A stretch of DNA of 5,224 bases from Sphingobium sp. (GTDB lineage: Bacteria; Pseudomonadota; Alphaproteobacteria; Sphingomonadales; Sphingomonadaceae): assembly GCA_020051025.1 (NCBI GenBank), contig JAGVJS010000428.1:1-5224 (forward strand), given 5' to 3'. Below are positions 1-5,127 of the stretch, in pieces. Each line of letters starts with the position of its first letter. The stretch's first letter is position 1. The position numbers and the translations under genes were made by a program. The notes beneath the pieces were generated by a model. That model saw only the letters and a program-made list of their open reading frames with translations. It ran no database searches and was not told the DNA's origin.

Positions 1-281
1 AACGGGCCGAAGCGCTGGTGACGAGCGCGGCGGGCACGCTGACCGACGAATCCGGCATCCGTCCCAGCATCACCGTGCGACAGGGCGATGCCGTCGCCGT
101 GGTGCGGGGTACGCTGGAGGAAATGGACGATGTCGCGGCGCTGGTGCTGGGCGCGGCGGCCAGTGGCAACCCGGGCAAGCTGGTGACGCACTTTGCCGGC
201 GCGGACGCGGGCAAGCTGCAATGCCCGATCATGATCATTCCGGGCGGACTGGACAGCGAGGCAATTGATCGGTTGAGTTGA
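1..281 (+). CDS. Universal stress protein (UspA family), C-terminal part; 5' end outside the window
   Basis: The reading frame is open from the left edge (first whole codon at 3) to TGA at 279-281 and gives about 92 residues. A GTG at 18-20 is in frame but is probably an internal valine, because the frame continues upstream. The pattern matches the second half of a UspA-type nucleotide-binding alpha/beta fold. It has an 'RQGDAVAVVRG' strand and helix, then 'ALVLGAAASGNPGKLVTHFAG', the position of the family's G-2X-G-9X-G(S/T) loop, then the closing strand 'CPIMIIPGG'. From memory, alphaproteobacterial Usp proteins of about 150 residues end in the same way (a VLGAA...PLVT...PITIVPG pattern), so roughly 60 N-terminal residues are missing here. 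The ATP-binding glycines are only partly recognisable, so nucleotide binding is uncertain. These proteins are cytoplasmic and usually induced by stress or growth arrest. The gene converges on rnr, with a hairpin between them. I am fairly sure of the family; the exact role is unknown. Confidence 0.75.
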   Translation, partial: RAEALVTSAAGTLTDESGIRPSITVRQGDAVAVVRGTLEEMDDVAALVLGAAASGNPGKLVTHFAGADAGKLQCPIMIIPGGLDSEAIDRLS

Positions 282-290
282 ATAATAGTG

Positions 291-320
291 TTGTCATTCC
301 CGCGAAGGCGGGAATGACAA
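291..320. repeat. Perfect 13-bp inverted repeat, dRS3-like; possible bidirectional terminator
   Basis: TTGTCATTCCCGC (291-303), a GAAG loop (304-307), and the exact reverse complement (308-320). The core fits ATTCCC-N8-GGGAAT, the consensus described for the Neisseria dRS3 repeat. Very similar GTCATTCCCGCG-type palindromes are dispersed in many other proteobacterial genomes. It begins 9 bp after the stop of the Usp gene and ends 16 bp before the stop of the convergent rnr, so transcripts from both sides would read into it. Neither flank has a clear U-run, so intrinsic termination would be weak or Rho-assisted. It may also simply be a mobile or dispersed palindrome parked between convergent genes. 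Confidence 0.85.
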
Positions 321-336
321 TGATGGATCAGCCCAA

Positions 337-2724
337 TTAGCGCTTATGCTTCCCCCGCTTCGATCCGATGTGGCGGATGTTTTTCGGGCGGCCACGATGC
401 ACCACGCCCGGACGGGTGCGGTCCCGCTTCATCGGGCCACCCCGCGGCGCGGGGCTGTCGGGCAGTTCGAAGCGGAGTGAGCCGTTGATCGGGTCCGCCT
501 CCGCCAACCTGAGTTCCAGCCGCTGGCCGACCGTGTAGCGATCCCCGCTGTCCACGCCCTGTAGCGCCTTGCCGGCTTCGTCGTAGAAGAAATGTTCGGA
601 GCCCATGGTCGATACCGGCACCAGTCCGTCGCCGCCCAGCCCGTCGACCGTGGCGAAGAAGCCGAAATTTTGGACGCCGGTGATGCGCGCCTTCACGATT
701 TCGCCGACATGGGCGGCGAGGAAGGCCGCCACATAGCGGTCTACCGTCTCCCGCTCCGCCTCCATCGCGCGGCGTTCGTGGCCGGAGATCATCTCGCCGA
801 CCCGGCCCATATTCTCATAATCATCCTGGCTGAGCGACGAGCGATCCGGGATCGCCTTGTCCTTGGGCGCGGGCATTTCCAGGCCATAGGCGCCGACCAA
901 TGCGCGATGGACCAGCAGGTCGGCATAGCGGCGGATGGGCGAGGTGAAATGGGCGTAGCTGCCCAGCGCAAGGCCGAAATGGCCCATATTCTGCGGACTG
1001 TAATAGGCCTGGGTCTGGCTGCGCAGGATCTGGGTCATGATCTGCTCCTTCTCCTCCGACTCGCCGACCTTCTTGATGAGCGCATTGAAGGTCGCGGGGC
1101 GGATCACCTGCCCCAGCGCGAAGTCGATATCGAAAGTGGCGAGATAGTCCTTGAGCGCGACCAGCTTGTCGCGGCCCGGCGTTTCGTGAACGCGGTACAT
1201 GACCGGCGCCTTCTTCGCCTCCAGCGCCTTGGCCGCCGCGACGTTGGCCGCGATCATATAATCCTCGATCAGCATATGCGCGTCGAGCCGCTCGCGCACG
1301 GCGACGCTGACGATCTTGCCAAATTCGTCCAGCACCACCCGTCGTTCGGGCAGGTCCAGCGCCAGCGGATCGCGCGCCTCCCGCGCCTTGCGCAGCAACG
1401 CCCAGCAGGCCCAGAGGGGCTTGAGGGAAGCGTCAACCAAATCCACACCGTTCGGGCTGAGCTTGTCGAAGCCCCGGTCTTTCTTTGAAGAAAAGGACGG
1501 CCCTTCGACAGGCTCAGGGCGAACGGTGGAAAGGGCATCCATCGCCGCCTGCGCATCTTCATAGGCCAGCACCGCCGCGACGCGGATCACGGCGCGGGTG
1601 AAGCGCCAGGCCGTCACCTTGCCATGGGCGTTGATGGTGAGGTGACAGGCCATCGCTGCCCGGTCCTGCCCGGCGCGCAGCGAGCACATGTCAGACGAGA
1701 GTTCGTGCGGCAGCATCGGCACGACCTGATCGGGGAAATAGACGCTGTTGCCGCGCTTGCGCGCTTCCTTGTCCAGCGCGCTGCCGGGGCGGACATAATA
1801 GCTGACGTCTGCAATAGCGACGATCGCCTTGTAACCGCCGGCATTGCCCGCATCCTCATCCGGCGCGGCCCAGACGGCGTCGTCATGGTCGCGGGCGTCG
1901 ACGGGATCGATCGCGACGATCGGCAGGTGGCGCAGATCCTCCCGCTTGTCCTCATGCAGCGGCAAAGCGGAGGCGGCGACCGCTTCATCCTCGACCCGGT
2001 CGGGGAAGACATAAGGGATGCCATGTTTGTGAATGGCGATCAGGCTGAAGCTGCGCGGGGCGAAGGGGTCGCCGAGAATATCGGTGACGCGGGCGGAGAT
2101 GCGCGGCGGGCGGCCATGGGGTTCGGCCAGCACCAGATCGCCGGGCTTTGCATCGCCCGCATCGCTGATCGGCGTATCCTTGCGGATACGCTTGTCGACC
2201 GGGCGCAGCCACAGCTTGCCGTCGGCCATCTGTTCGACCACGCCCAGCAATTCCTCGCTGGCCTTGGCGAGTTTCTTCATCGGATGGGCGACCCAGCCTT
2301 TCCCTGCCTCTTCCGTGCGAGCAAGGATGCGGTCGCCGATGGTGAGGGCGCCCCGTTTTCCGCGTTCAACCACGCGCAGGCGGGGCGCGGGCTGGCCTTC
2401 GGCTTCCCATTTTTCGGGGGTGGCAATCAGGGTCGTGTCGTCGACATCGACGATGCGCAGCACCGTCACCTTGGGCACGCCGCCCATCTTGTGGAAGGCG
2501 CGGGCCGGGCCGAGGTCGATCAGCCCTTCGTCCGCCATGTCCTTGAGCAGCGCCTTGAGCGCGATCTTCTCCTGCCCCTTCAGGCCGAACGCCTTGGCGA
2601 TCTCGCGCTTGCCGGCGGGTGTGTCTGACGTGGTGATGAACTCCATCACCTGATCGCGGGTCGGGAAGCCGGCTGGGCGAACCTTGGTGCGGGCGGATGT
2701 CTTGTTCTTTTGGGTCGATGCCAT
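337..2724 (-). CDS. rnr: Ribonuclease R, 3'-5' exoribonuclease (RNB/RNase II family)
   Basis: Cytoplasmic hydrolytic exoribonuclease that degrades structured RNA from the 3' end, with roles in mRNA decay and rRNA/tmRNA quality control. The product has 795 residues. Domains in order: winged-helix RNase R N-terminal domain (about 20-72), two OB/cold-shock-like domains (about 80-250), RNB catalytic domain (about 262-610), S1 RNA-binding domain (about 672-755), and a basic tail (756-795). The catalytic aspartates are intact in IDPVDARDHDDAV (D273, D279, D281, D282), aligning with E. coli D272/278/280/281. DVSYYVRPGS, LIEDYM (E487) and GHFGLALGSYAHFTSPIRRY are also present. The ATG at 2724 was chosen because homologous sequence begins just after it. 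The frame stays open to 2856, but that extension is low-complexity, overlaps the cupin gene and looks spurious. No Shine-Dalgarno precedes the ATG. An in-frame palindromic repeat adds residues of about 400-426 (separate entry). No gene shares its strand nearby, so it is probably monocistronic. Confidence 0.96.
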   Translation of the reverse strand: MASTQKNKTSARTKVRPAGFPTRDQVMEFITTSDTPAGKREIAKAFGLKGQEKIALKALLKDMADEGLIDLGPARAFHKMGGVPKVTVLRIVDVDDTTLIATPEKWEAEGQPAPRLRVVERGKRGALTIGDRILARTEEAGKGWVAHPMKKLAKASEELLGVVEQMADGKLWLRPVDKRIRKDTPISDAGDAKPGDLVLAEPHGRPPRISARVTDILGDPFAPRSFSLIAIHKHGIPYVFPDRVEDEAVAASALPLHEDKREDLRHLPIVAIDPVDARDHDDAVWAAPDEDAGNAGGYKAIVAIADVSYYVRPGSALDKEARKRGNSVYFPDQVVPMLPHELSSDMCSLRAGQDRAAMACHLTINAHGKVTAWRFTRAVIRVAAVLAYEDAQAAMDALSTVRPEPVEGPSFSSKKDRGFDKLSPNGVDLVDASLKPLWACWALLRKAREARDPLALDLPERRVVLDEFGKIVSVAVRERLDAHMLIEDYMIAANVAAAKALEAKKAPVMYRVHETPGRDKLVALKDYLATFDIDFALGQVIRPATFNALIKKVGESEEKEQIMTQILRSQTQAYYSPQNMGHFGLALGSYAHFTSPIRRYADLLVHRALVGAYGLEMPAPKDKAIPDRSSLSQDDYENMGRVGEMISGHERRAMEAERETVDRYVAAFLAAHVGEIVKARITGVQNFGFFATVDGLGGDGLVPVSTMGSEHFFYDEAGKALQGVDSGDRYTVGQRLELRLAEADPINGSLRFELPDSPAPRGGPMKRDRTRPGVVHRGRPKNIRHIGSKRGKHKR
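1446..1528. repeat. REP/BIME-like palindromic repeat pair inserted in frame within rnr
   Basis: Two inverted arms, 1446-1471 and 1503-1528, surround a 31-bp centre. Within the 24-bp core (1448-1471 against the reverse complement of 1503-1526) I count 21 matches. The right arm contains CTTCGACAGGCTCAGGG, the core of a palindrome that is highly dispersed in sphingomonads and several other proteobacteria. The centre can also fold back imperfectly (GTCTTTCTT against AAGAAAAGGAC), so the whole element is one long hairpin. On the rnr strand it is read as T400-G426, with the tell-tale peptides TVRPEPVEG and FDKLSPNG. It contains no stop and preserves the frame. By hand alignment, the interval from the conserved Tyr (Y388) to KARE is 22 residues longer than in E. 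coli RNase R, in line with an insertion here. I see no clear target-site duplication. Confidence 0.88.
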
Positions 2725-2738
2725 GGACCAGCTATAGG
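2710..2738 (+). promoter_or_regulatory. Possible promoter of the cupin gene, sharing the CTATAG core with the rnr promoter
   Basis: TTGGGT (2710-2715), a 17-bp spacer and TATAGG (2733-2738) on the plus strand. The -35 box lies inside the first codons of rnr. The -10 overlaps the palindrome CTATAG (2732-2737), which also supplies the minus-strand -10. Transcription would start near 2745 and leave a leader of about 55 bases before the cupin ATG. The -35 is weak (only TTG conserved), so confidence is low. Confidence 0.25.
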
Positions 2739-2760
2739 GGGGCAGCCGCGGCGATGCCAG
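2731..2760 (-). promoter_or_regulatory. Possible sigma-70-type promoter of rnr giving a leaderless mRNA
   Basis: Read on the minus strand, CTGGCA (2760-2755; 4/6 to TTGACA), an 18-bp spacer and TATAGC (2736-2731; 4/6 to TATAAT). The -10 hexamer sits exactly 12 to 7 bases before the A of the rnr ATG at 2724, which would place the transcript start on the start codon. This would explain the absence of a Shine-Dalgarno. Both boxes are imperfect, so this is a prediction only. Confidence 0.35.
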
Positions 2761-2791
2761 CGCTATGGCGGGGCGGCGGGAACGCTTCGTT

Positions 2792-2795
2792 GGAG
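2792..2795 (+). promoter_or_regulatory. Shine-Dalgarno of the cupin gene (decides the start)
   Basis: GGAG, 5 bases before the ATG at 2801. The alternative upstream ATG at 2765 has no comparable site and would add 12 residues (including GRRERF) with no cupin similarity. This supports the shorter protein. Confidence 0.6.
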
Positions 2796-2800
2796 CGGGC

Positions 2801-3205
2801 ATGAACGCCCTGATCCTGATCGCCGCCGCCGCGAGCGTCGCCGCCCCCTCCCCCACGCCCGTCCAGAAGGATGGTGCGGAGCATTATGTCTGGGGCAGGG
2901 TGAATGACGGCTGGCATCTGGTGAAGCGCGACGACCTGTCGGTGATAGAGGAGCGCATCCAGCCCGGCGCGGCCGAGGTGCGGCATTATCATGTCAGGGC
3001 GCGGCAATATTTCCATGTGCTGGCGGGCGAACTGACGATGGAAGCGGCGGGGCAGACACACAGGCTGATGGCGGGCCAGGGTATCGAAATCGCGCCGGGG
3101 GTGCCGCATCAGGCCCAGAACGCAGGCGCGGCGCCGGTGGAAATACTGGTGACATCGACACCCAAAAGCCATGGCGACCGGGTGGAAGCACCATTGCCCG
3201 AATAG
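2801..3205 (+). CDS. Small cupin-domain protein with a probable N-terminal export signal
   Basis: 134 residues. The ATG at 2801 is preferred over the in-frame ATG at 2765 because GGAG (2792-2795) lies 5 bases upstream and because a hydrophobic stretch then starts at once (residues 3-15, LILIAAAASVAA), like a short signal peptide with possible cleavage near residues 14-15. The cupin barrel spans about 52-118. Motif 1 is G-AAEVR-H62-Y-H64-(4)-Q69-(6)-G, with Gln where the classical motif has Glu. Motif 2 is PGVPH103QAQN. The conserved ends 'HYVWG..NDGWHL' and 'PKSHGDR' belong to a common family of small single-domain cupins in which, from memory, 'ARQ' in motif 1 is usual. H62, H64 and H103 could bind a metal; Q69 is the likely fourth ligand position. 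The substrate is unknown. The first three of the signal's residues carry no positive charge, so export is plausible but not certain. It is divergent from rnr, 76 bp away. Confidence 0.85.
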   Translation: MNALILIAAAASVAAPSPTPVQKDGAEHYVWGRVNDGWHLVKRDDLSVIEERIQPGAAEVRHYHVRARQYFHVLAGELTMEAAGQTHRLMAGQGIEIAPGVPHQAQNAGAAPVEILVTSTPKSHGDRVEAPLPE

Positions 3206-3572
3206 GATGCGCGCCGCTTAACTTCGCACATTTCCCGCAAGTTTCGACGTTATGATGCGCAAGTTGGAAATTATGTTTCGTGGAGGCGAACGGAGTAAGC
3301 GACTGCGGACAACCTAGCATGGAAGAACATGTGTAGGACAGAAGGGCGAGCTTCGCAGCAACCGCGTGCAGTTGGCAAGCGTAGTTCGGGATATAGTGCA
3401 AAGCGCACCTCTGCAATTTCAAGGAATCGTCTGCGGCCCGTGCGCCTGCGGGTCTTCGTCCCTCTTCGATAAGACAGGTCTTGCATGTTGACGCCGACCA
3501 CAAGCACGACGGCGCCCGCACCGGAGCATAAGGCTTACGCTTCATTCACCATATCTGACTATCAGACGGCTT
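3206..3572. other. 367-bp gene-free, AT-richer intergenic region with short repeated motifs
   Basis: I find no convincing gene, tRNA or known RNA here. The part 3241-3420 is about 52% GC by count, against over 70% in sampled lines of rnr. An imperfect direct repeat, GCAAGTT...TTATG, occurs at 3237-3254 and 3259-3275 with a 21-22 bp period. A related inverted motif AACTTCGC (3220-3227) can pair with the first GCAAGTT (3237-3243). Further right are a short palindrome AAGACAGGTCTT (3471-3482) and AGCATAAG (3525-3532), which is inverse-complementary to the start-codon region of the next gene. A good ribosome-binding-like TGGAGG (3281-3286) has no start codon at a usable distance. No promoter with both boxes in good register was found for the next gene, although one is expected here. 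The stretch could hold its regulatory region, a small RNA or decayed sequence. Confidence 0.6.
3237..3275. repeat. Two imperfect direct repeats, GCAAGTT(N5-6)TTATG
   Basis: Copy 1 is 3237-3254 (GCAAGTT, 6 bases, TTATG without overlap loss) and copy 2 is 3259-3275 (GCAAGTT, 5 bases, TTATG). The start-to-start distance is 22 bp, about two helical turns, which suits a pair of protein-binding sites on one DNA face. With only two short copies, chance cannot be excluded. Confidence 0.4.
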
Positions 3573-3580
3573 ATGCTGTC
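3525..3580 (+). promoter_or_regulatory. Possible RNA structure over the start codon of the membrane-protein gene
   Basis: AGCATAAG (3525-3532) is the exact reverse complement of CTTATGCT (3570-3577), which contains the ATG at 3573. A local hairpin is also possible: GACGGC (3565-3570), loop TTAT, GCTGTC (3575-3580), with one G-U pair. Either would occlude the start codon. No good Shine-Dalgarno precedes the ATG (the nearest purine-rich bases are in AGACGG), so initiation is probably weak or regulated. Stems are short; treat as a suggestion. Confidence 0.3.
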
Positions 3581-5081
3581 CCGTTCGTTCCTGTGCCGTC
3601 CTGCATTGTGGCTCTTGATGTTGGGTATCATTTTGATGCTCCCCAGCTTGCTGTGGGGGCCGGGAGCGACTCATTCGCATTTCTACAATATCCTCTGGAC
3701 CGAGCATTTCGGCCAGCAGATTGCGGCTGGTCATCCCTATCAACGCTGGCTGCCCCATAGTTTCGAAGGGATCGGCAGTCCAACCTTCTACTTCTACCCT
3801 CCACTCGTCTATCTGATGAGCGGCAGCCTGAATGCGGCAGGGTTCACTGCGCTGCAATCGATCAATCTCTCTGCACTGCTGATGCTGTCGGCTTCGGGAT
3901 TTTCGATGCACGCTTTTTTGTCGGCGCGCGGAACCAGGCCGCTCCTGGGGGCCGCGCTCTACATGATCGCGCCCTATCATCTTTATGATTTTTACGTCCG
4001 GGGCGCGTTGGCGGAATTCGGGGCCTTCGTCTGGCTACCGATGATCGCGCTCGCGATCGATCGACTGCCAACGCGACGCGGCGTCGGATTACTCGCATTC
4101 GCCTGCACCGGCCTTGTCCTCACCCATTTGCCGGCTGCGCTGCTCACCGGACTTTTCATGATTGCGCCTTTGACAATATGGAGGATCGCCCAAGATCGGG
4201 CAACTCTGCCCGCAGCCGCACTCGCCGGGCTTATCGCTCTTGGACTTGCGGCCTTTTATTTGCTGCCGGCGATGACTTTACAGAATGAAATTTCTACAAA
4301 TGTCCTGTGGACTCCACGCTTTAGCGCCACGGCCTGGTCGATCTGGCGGGAGGACGGACTCGTTTTCACGGCGATCGCCCTTGGCACGGTGTTGCTGGCA
4401 TGGCCGGCGCGGTCAGTCTGGACCGGCATCGCCGTCTTTGCCGCTTTAGCCTCCGTCGGGCTTGTTCCCTTCCTTTGGGAAGTCGATCTGCTGAACAAAG
4501 TCCAGTTCCCATGGCGATTGCTTTGCGTTGCGGAGTTCGCCACGATCGTCGCGCTCATGCAATGCCGGCCGCGCCCTGTGCCCATGACAGCAGCAGTGCT
4601 GTCTTTGGCCCTAGCCTACGTCATTCTTATCGGCGTCGGCCACGCCATGCTGCTGGCACGACCGGATTATGCGCGGCTGGCCCGAACCGCACCGGACGCG
4701 CCGGAATATCTCCCTCGCGGCATAGACCCGACGCTGGTCAGCAGTTTCGATCGTAGCGTCGATTTGTCTGCCATACGGGCATTGCCAAGAGGCGATGAGA
4801 TAGTGGTGCAAAATGCCGGGCCAGTCACGCTGGGCCGGGCGGCCTTTCCGATCTGGCGCGTGACGCGCGACGGCCGGCCGGTCGTTACCACCGGCCCCCT
4901 TCTCCATTTCCAGGCGACGCCGGGCAGATATCAGGTCGAACGAGTGCTGATATGGCAGGAAATCGCCGGCACGATGATCAGCCTTTTCACAGTCCTGCTT
5001 ATCGCAGCGGAAGGCCTGTACCGCAGACTGAAGGTTCGCCGGCCACCTCGCTTAACCCGCTATGCGAGCGCGCATAGCTAG
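3573..5081 (+). CDS. Polytopic membrane protein, PTPS-related (PF10131-like) / YfhO- and GT-C-type family
   Basis: 502 residues with about 12-13 predicted membrane segments: about 11-29, 73-90, 96-116, 123-140, 147-163, 168-183, 186-203, 211-231, 263-278, 282-302, 313-330, 338-361 and 463-481. The first outer loop has 'GHPYQRWLPHSFEGIGSPTFYFYPPLVY' features: GHPYQRWLP (53-61), GIGSP (66-70) and FYFYPPL (72-78). These, with APYHLYDFYVRGALAEF and QFPWRLL (311-317), are hallmarks of the family named '6-pyruvoyl-tetrahydropterin synthase related domain; membrane protein'. The name is historical and implies no pterin chemistry. The loop 362-462 is a probable periplasmic beta-rich domain; FPIWRVTRDGRPV...ATPGRYQVERV resembles the C-terminal domain of YfhO-like proteins. 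By analogy with GT-C enzymes it may transfer a sugar from a polyprenyl-phosphate donor to an envelope acceptor, but the usual acidic residue of the first loop is not evident (THSHFYN, 33-39). ATG 3573 was chosen because it gives a basic N-terminus before segment 1; ATG 3618 is an alternative. GC is lower than in rnr. Confidence 0.8.
   Translation: MLSRSFLCRPALWLLMLGIILMLPSLLWGPGATHSHFYNILWTEHFGQQIAAGHPYQRWLPHSFEGIGSPTFYFYPPLVYLMSGSLNAAGFTALQSINLSALLMLSASGFSMHAFLSARGTRPLLGAALYMIAPYHLYDFYVRGALAEFGAFVWLPMIALAIDRLPTRRGVGLLAFACTGLVLTHLPAALLTGLFMIAPLTIWRIAQDRATLPAAALAGLIALGLAAFYLLPAMTLQNEISTNVLWTPRFSATAWSIWREDGLVFTAIALGTVLLAWPARSVWTGIAVFAALASVGLVPFLWEVDLLNKVQFPWRLLCVAEFATIVALMQCRPRPVPMTAAVLSLALAYVILIGVGHAMLLARPDYARLARTAPDAPEYLPRGIDPTLVSSFDRSVDLSAIRALPRGDEIVVQNAGPVTLGRAAFPIWRVTRDGRPVVTTGPLLHFQATPGRYQVERVLIWQEIAGTMISLFTVLLIAAEGLYRRLKVRRPPRLTRYASAHS
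5059..5078. terminator. Perfect 8-bp hairpin at the 3' end of the membrane-protein gene
   Basis: GCTATGCG (5059-5066), an AGCG loop and CGCATAGC (5071-5078), directly abutting the TAG stop at 5079-5081 and coding for its last residues. There is no U-run after it, so it is at best a weak terminator or an mRNA 3'-end-stabilising stem. Confidence 0.4.
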
Positions 5082-5116
5082 GAAGCGGAGGCTTAGCGGC
5101 TATTCCTCCCACTAGC
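5077..5116. terminator. Imperfect inverted repeat between convergent stops; candidate bidirectional terminator
   Basis: GCTAG (5077-5081) pairs with CTAGC (5112-5116), and inside it GGAGG (5087-5091) pairs with CCTCC (5105-5109), with unpaired bases between and a 13-base loop. It lies between the stop of the membrane-protein gene (5081) and the minus-strand stop (5128-5130), the expected place for a shared terminator. There is no U-tract, and it competes with the adjacent hairpin for 5077-5078. Confidence 0.3.
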
Positions 5117-5127
5117 GCGTGATTCGC

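Noticed and set aside
592..1488. 298-codon plus-strand open frame antisense to rnr
   Set aside because: It lies fully inside rnr on the other strand, has no family-like motifs and is explained by high GC, which keeps antisense frames open.
1624..2628. 334-codon plus-strand open frame antisense to rnr
   Set aside because: Same reason; the rnr frame carries conserved catalytic motifs over this interval.
2725..2856. N-terminal extension of rnr to an upstream start at 2856
   Set aside because: The extra 44 residues are Ala/Arg/Pro-rich, overlap the divergent cupin coding sequence and resemble no part of RNase R.
2732..3172. Minus-strand open frame opposite the cupin gene
   Set aside because: Shadow of the cupin gene, which has both metal-binding motifs and a good ribosome-binding site on the plus strand.
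3252..3317. 22-codon ORF (21 residues, MMRKLEIMFRGG...) in the intergenic gap
   Set aside because: Too short, no Shine-Dalgarno, and it overlaps the direct repeat; no supporting evidence of translation.
3372..3397. TTGGCA ... TATAGT as a promoter
   Set aside because: Good hexamers but the spacer is only 14 bp, too short for a normal sigma-70 promoter.
3329..3472. 47-residue, Arg-rich plus-strand ORF in the gap
   Set aside because: A GGAAG lies only 3 bases before the ATG, too close, and the codons lack the G/C third-position bias of the real genes.
3271..3507. 78-residue minus-strand open frame in the gap, starting at GTG (or ATG at 3486)
   Set aside because: Weak start context, mixed third-position composition and no recognised motif. 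It cannot be excluded entirely but is not supported.
3488..3516. TTGACG as a -35 box for the membrane-protein gene
   Set aside because: At a 17-bp spacing the -10 position reads GGCGCC, which is not a usable -10.
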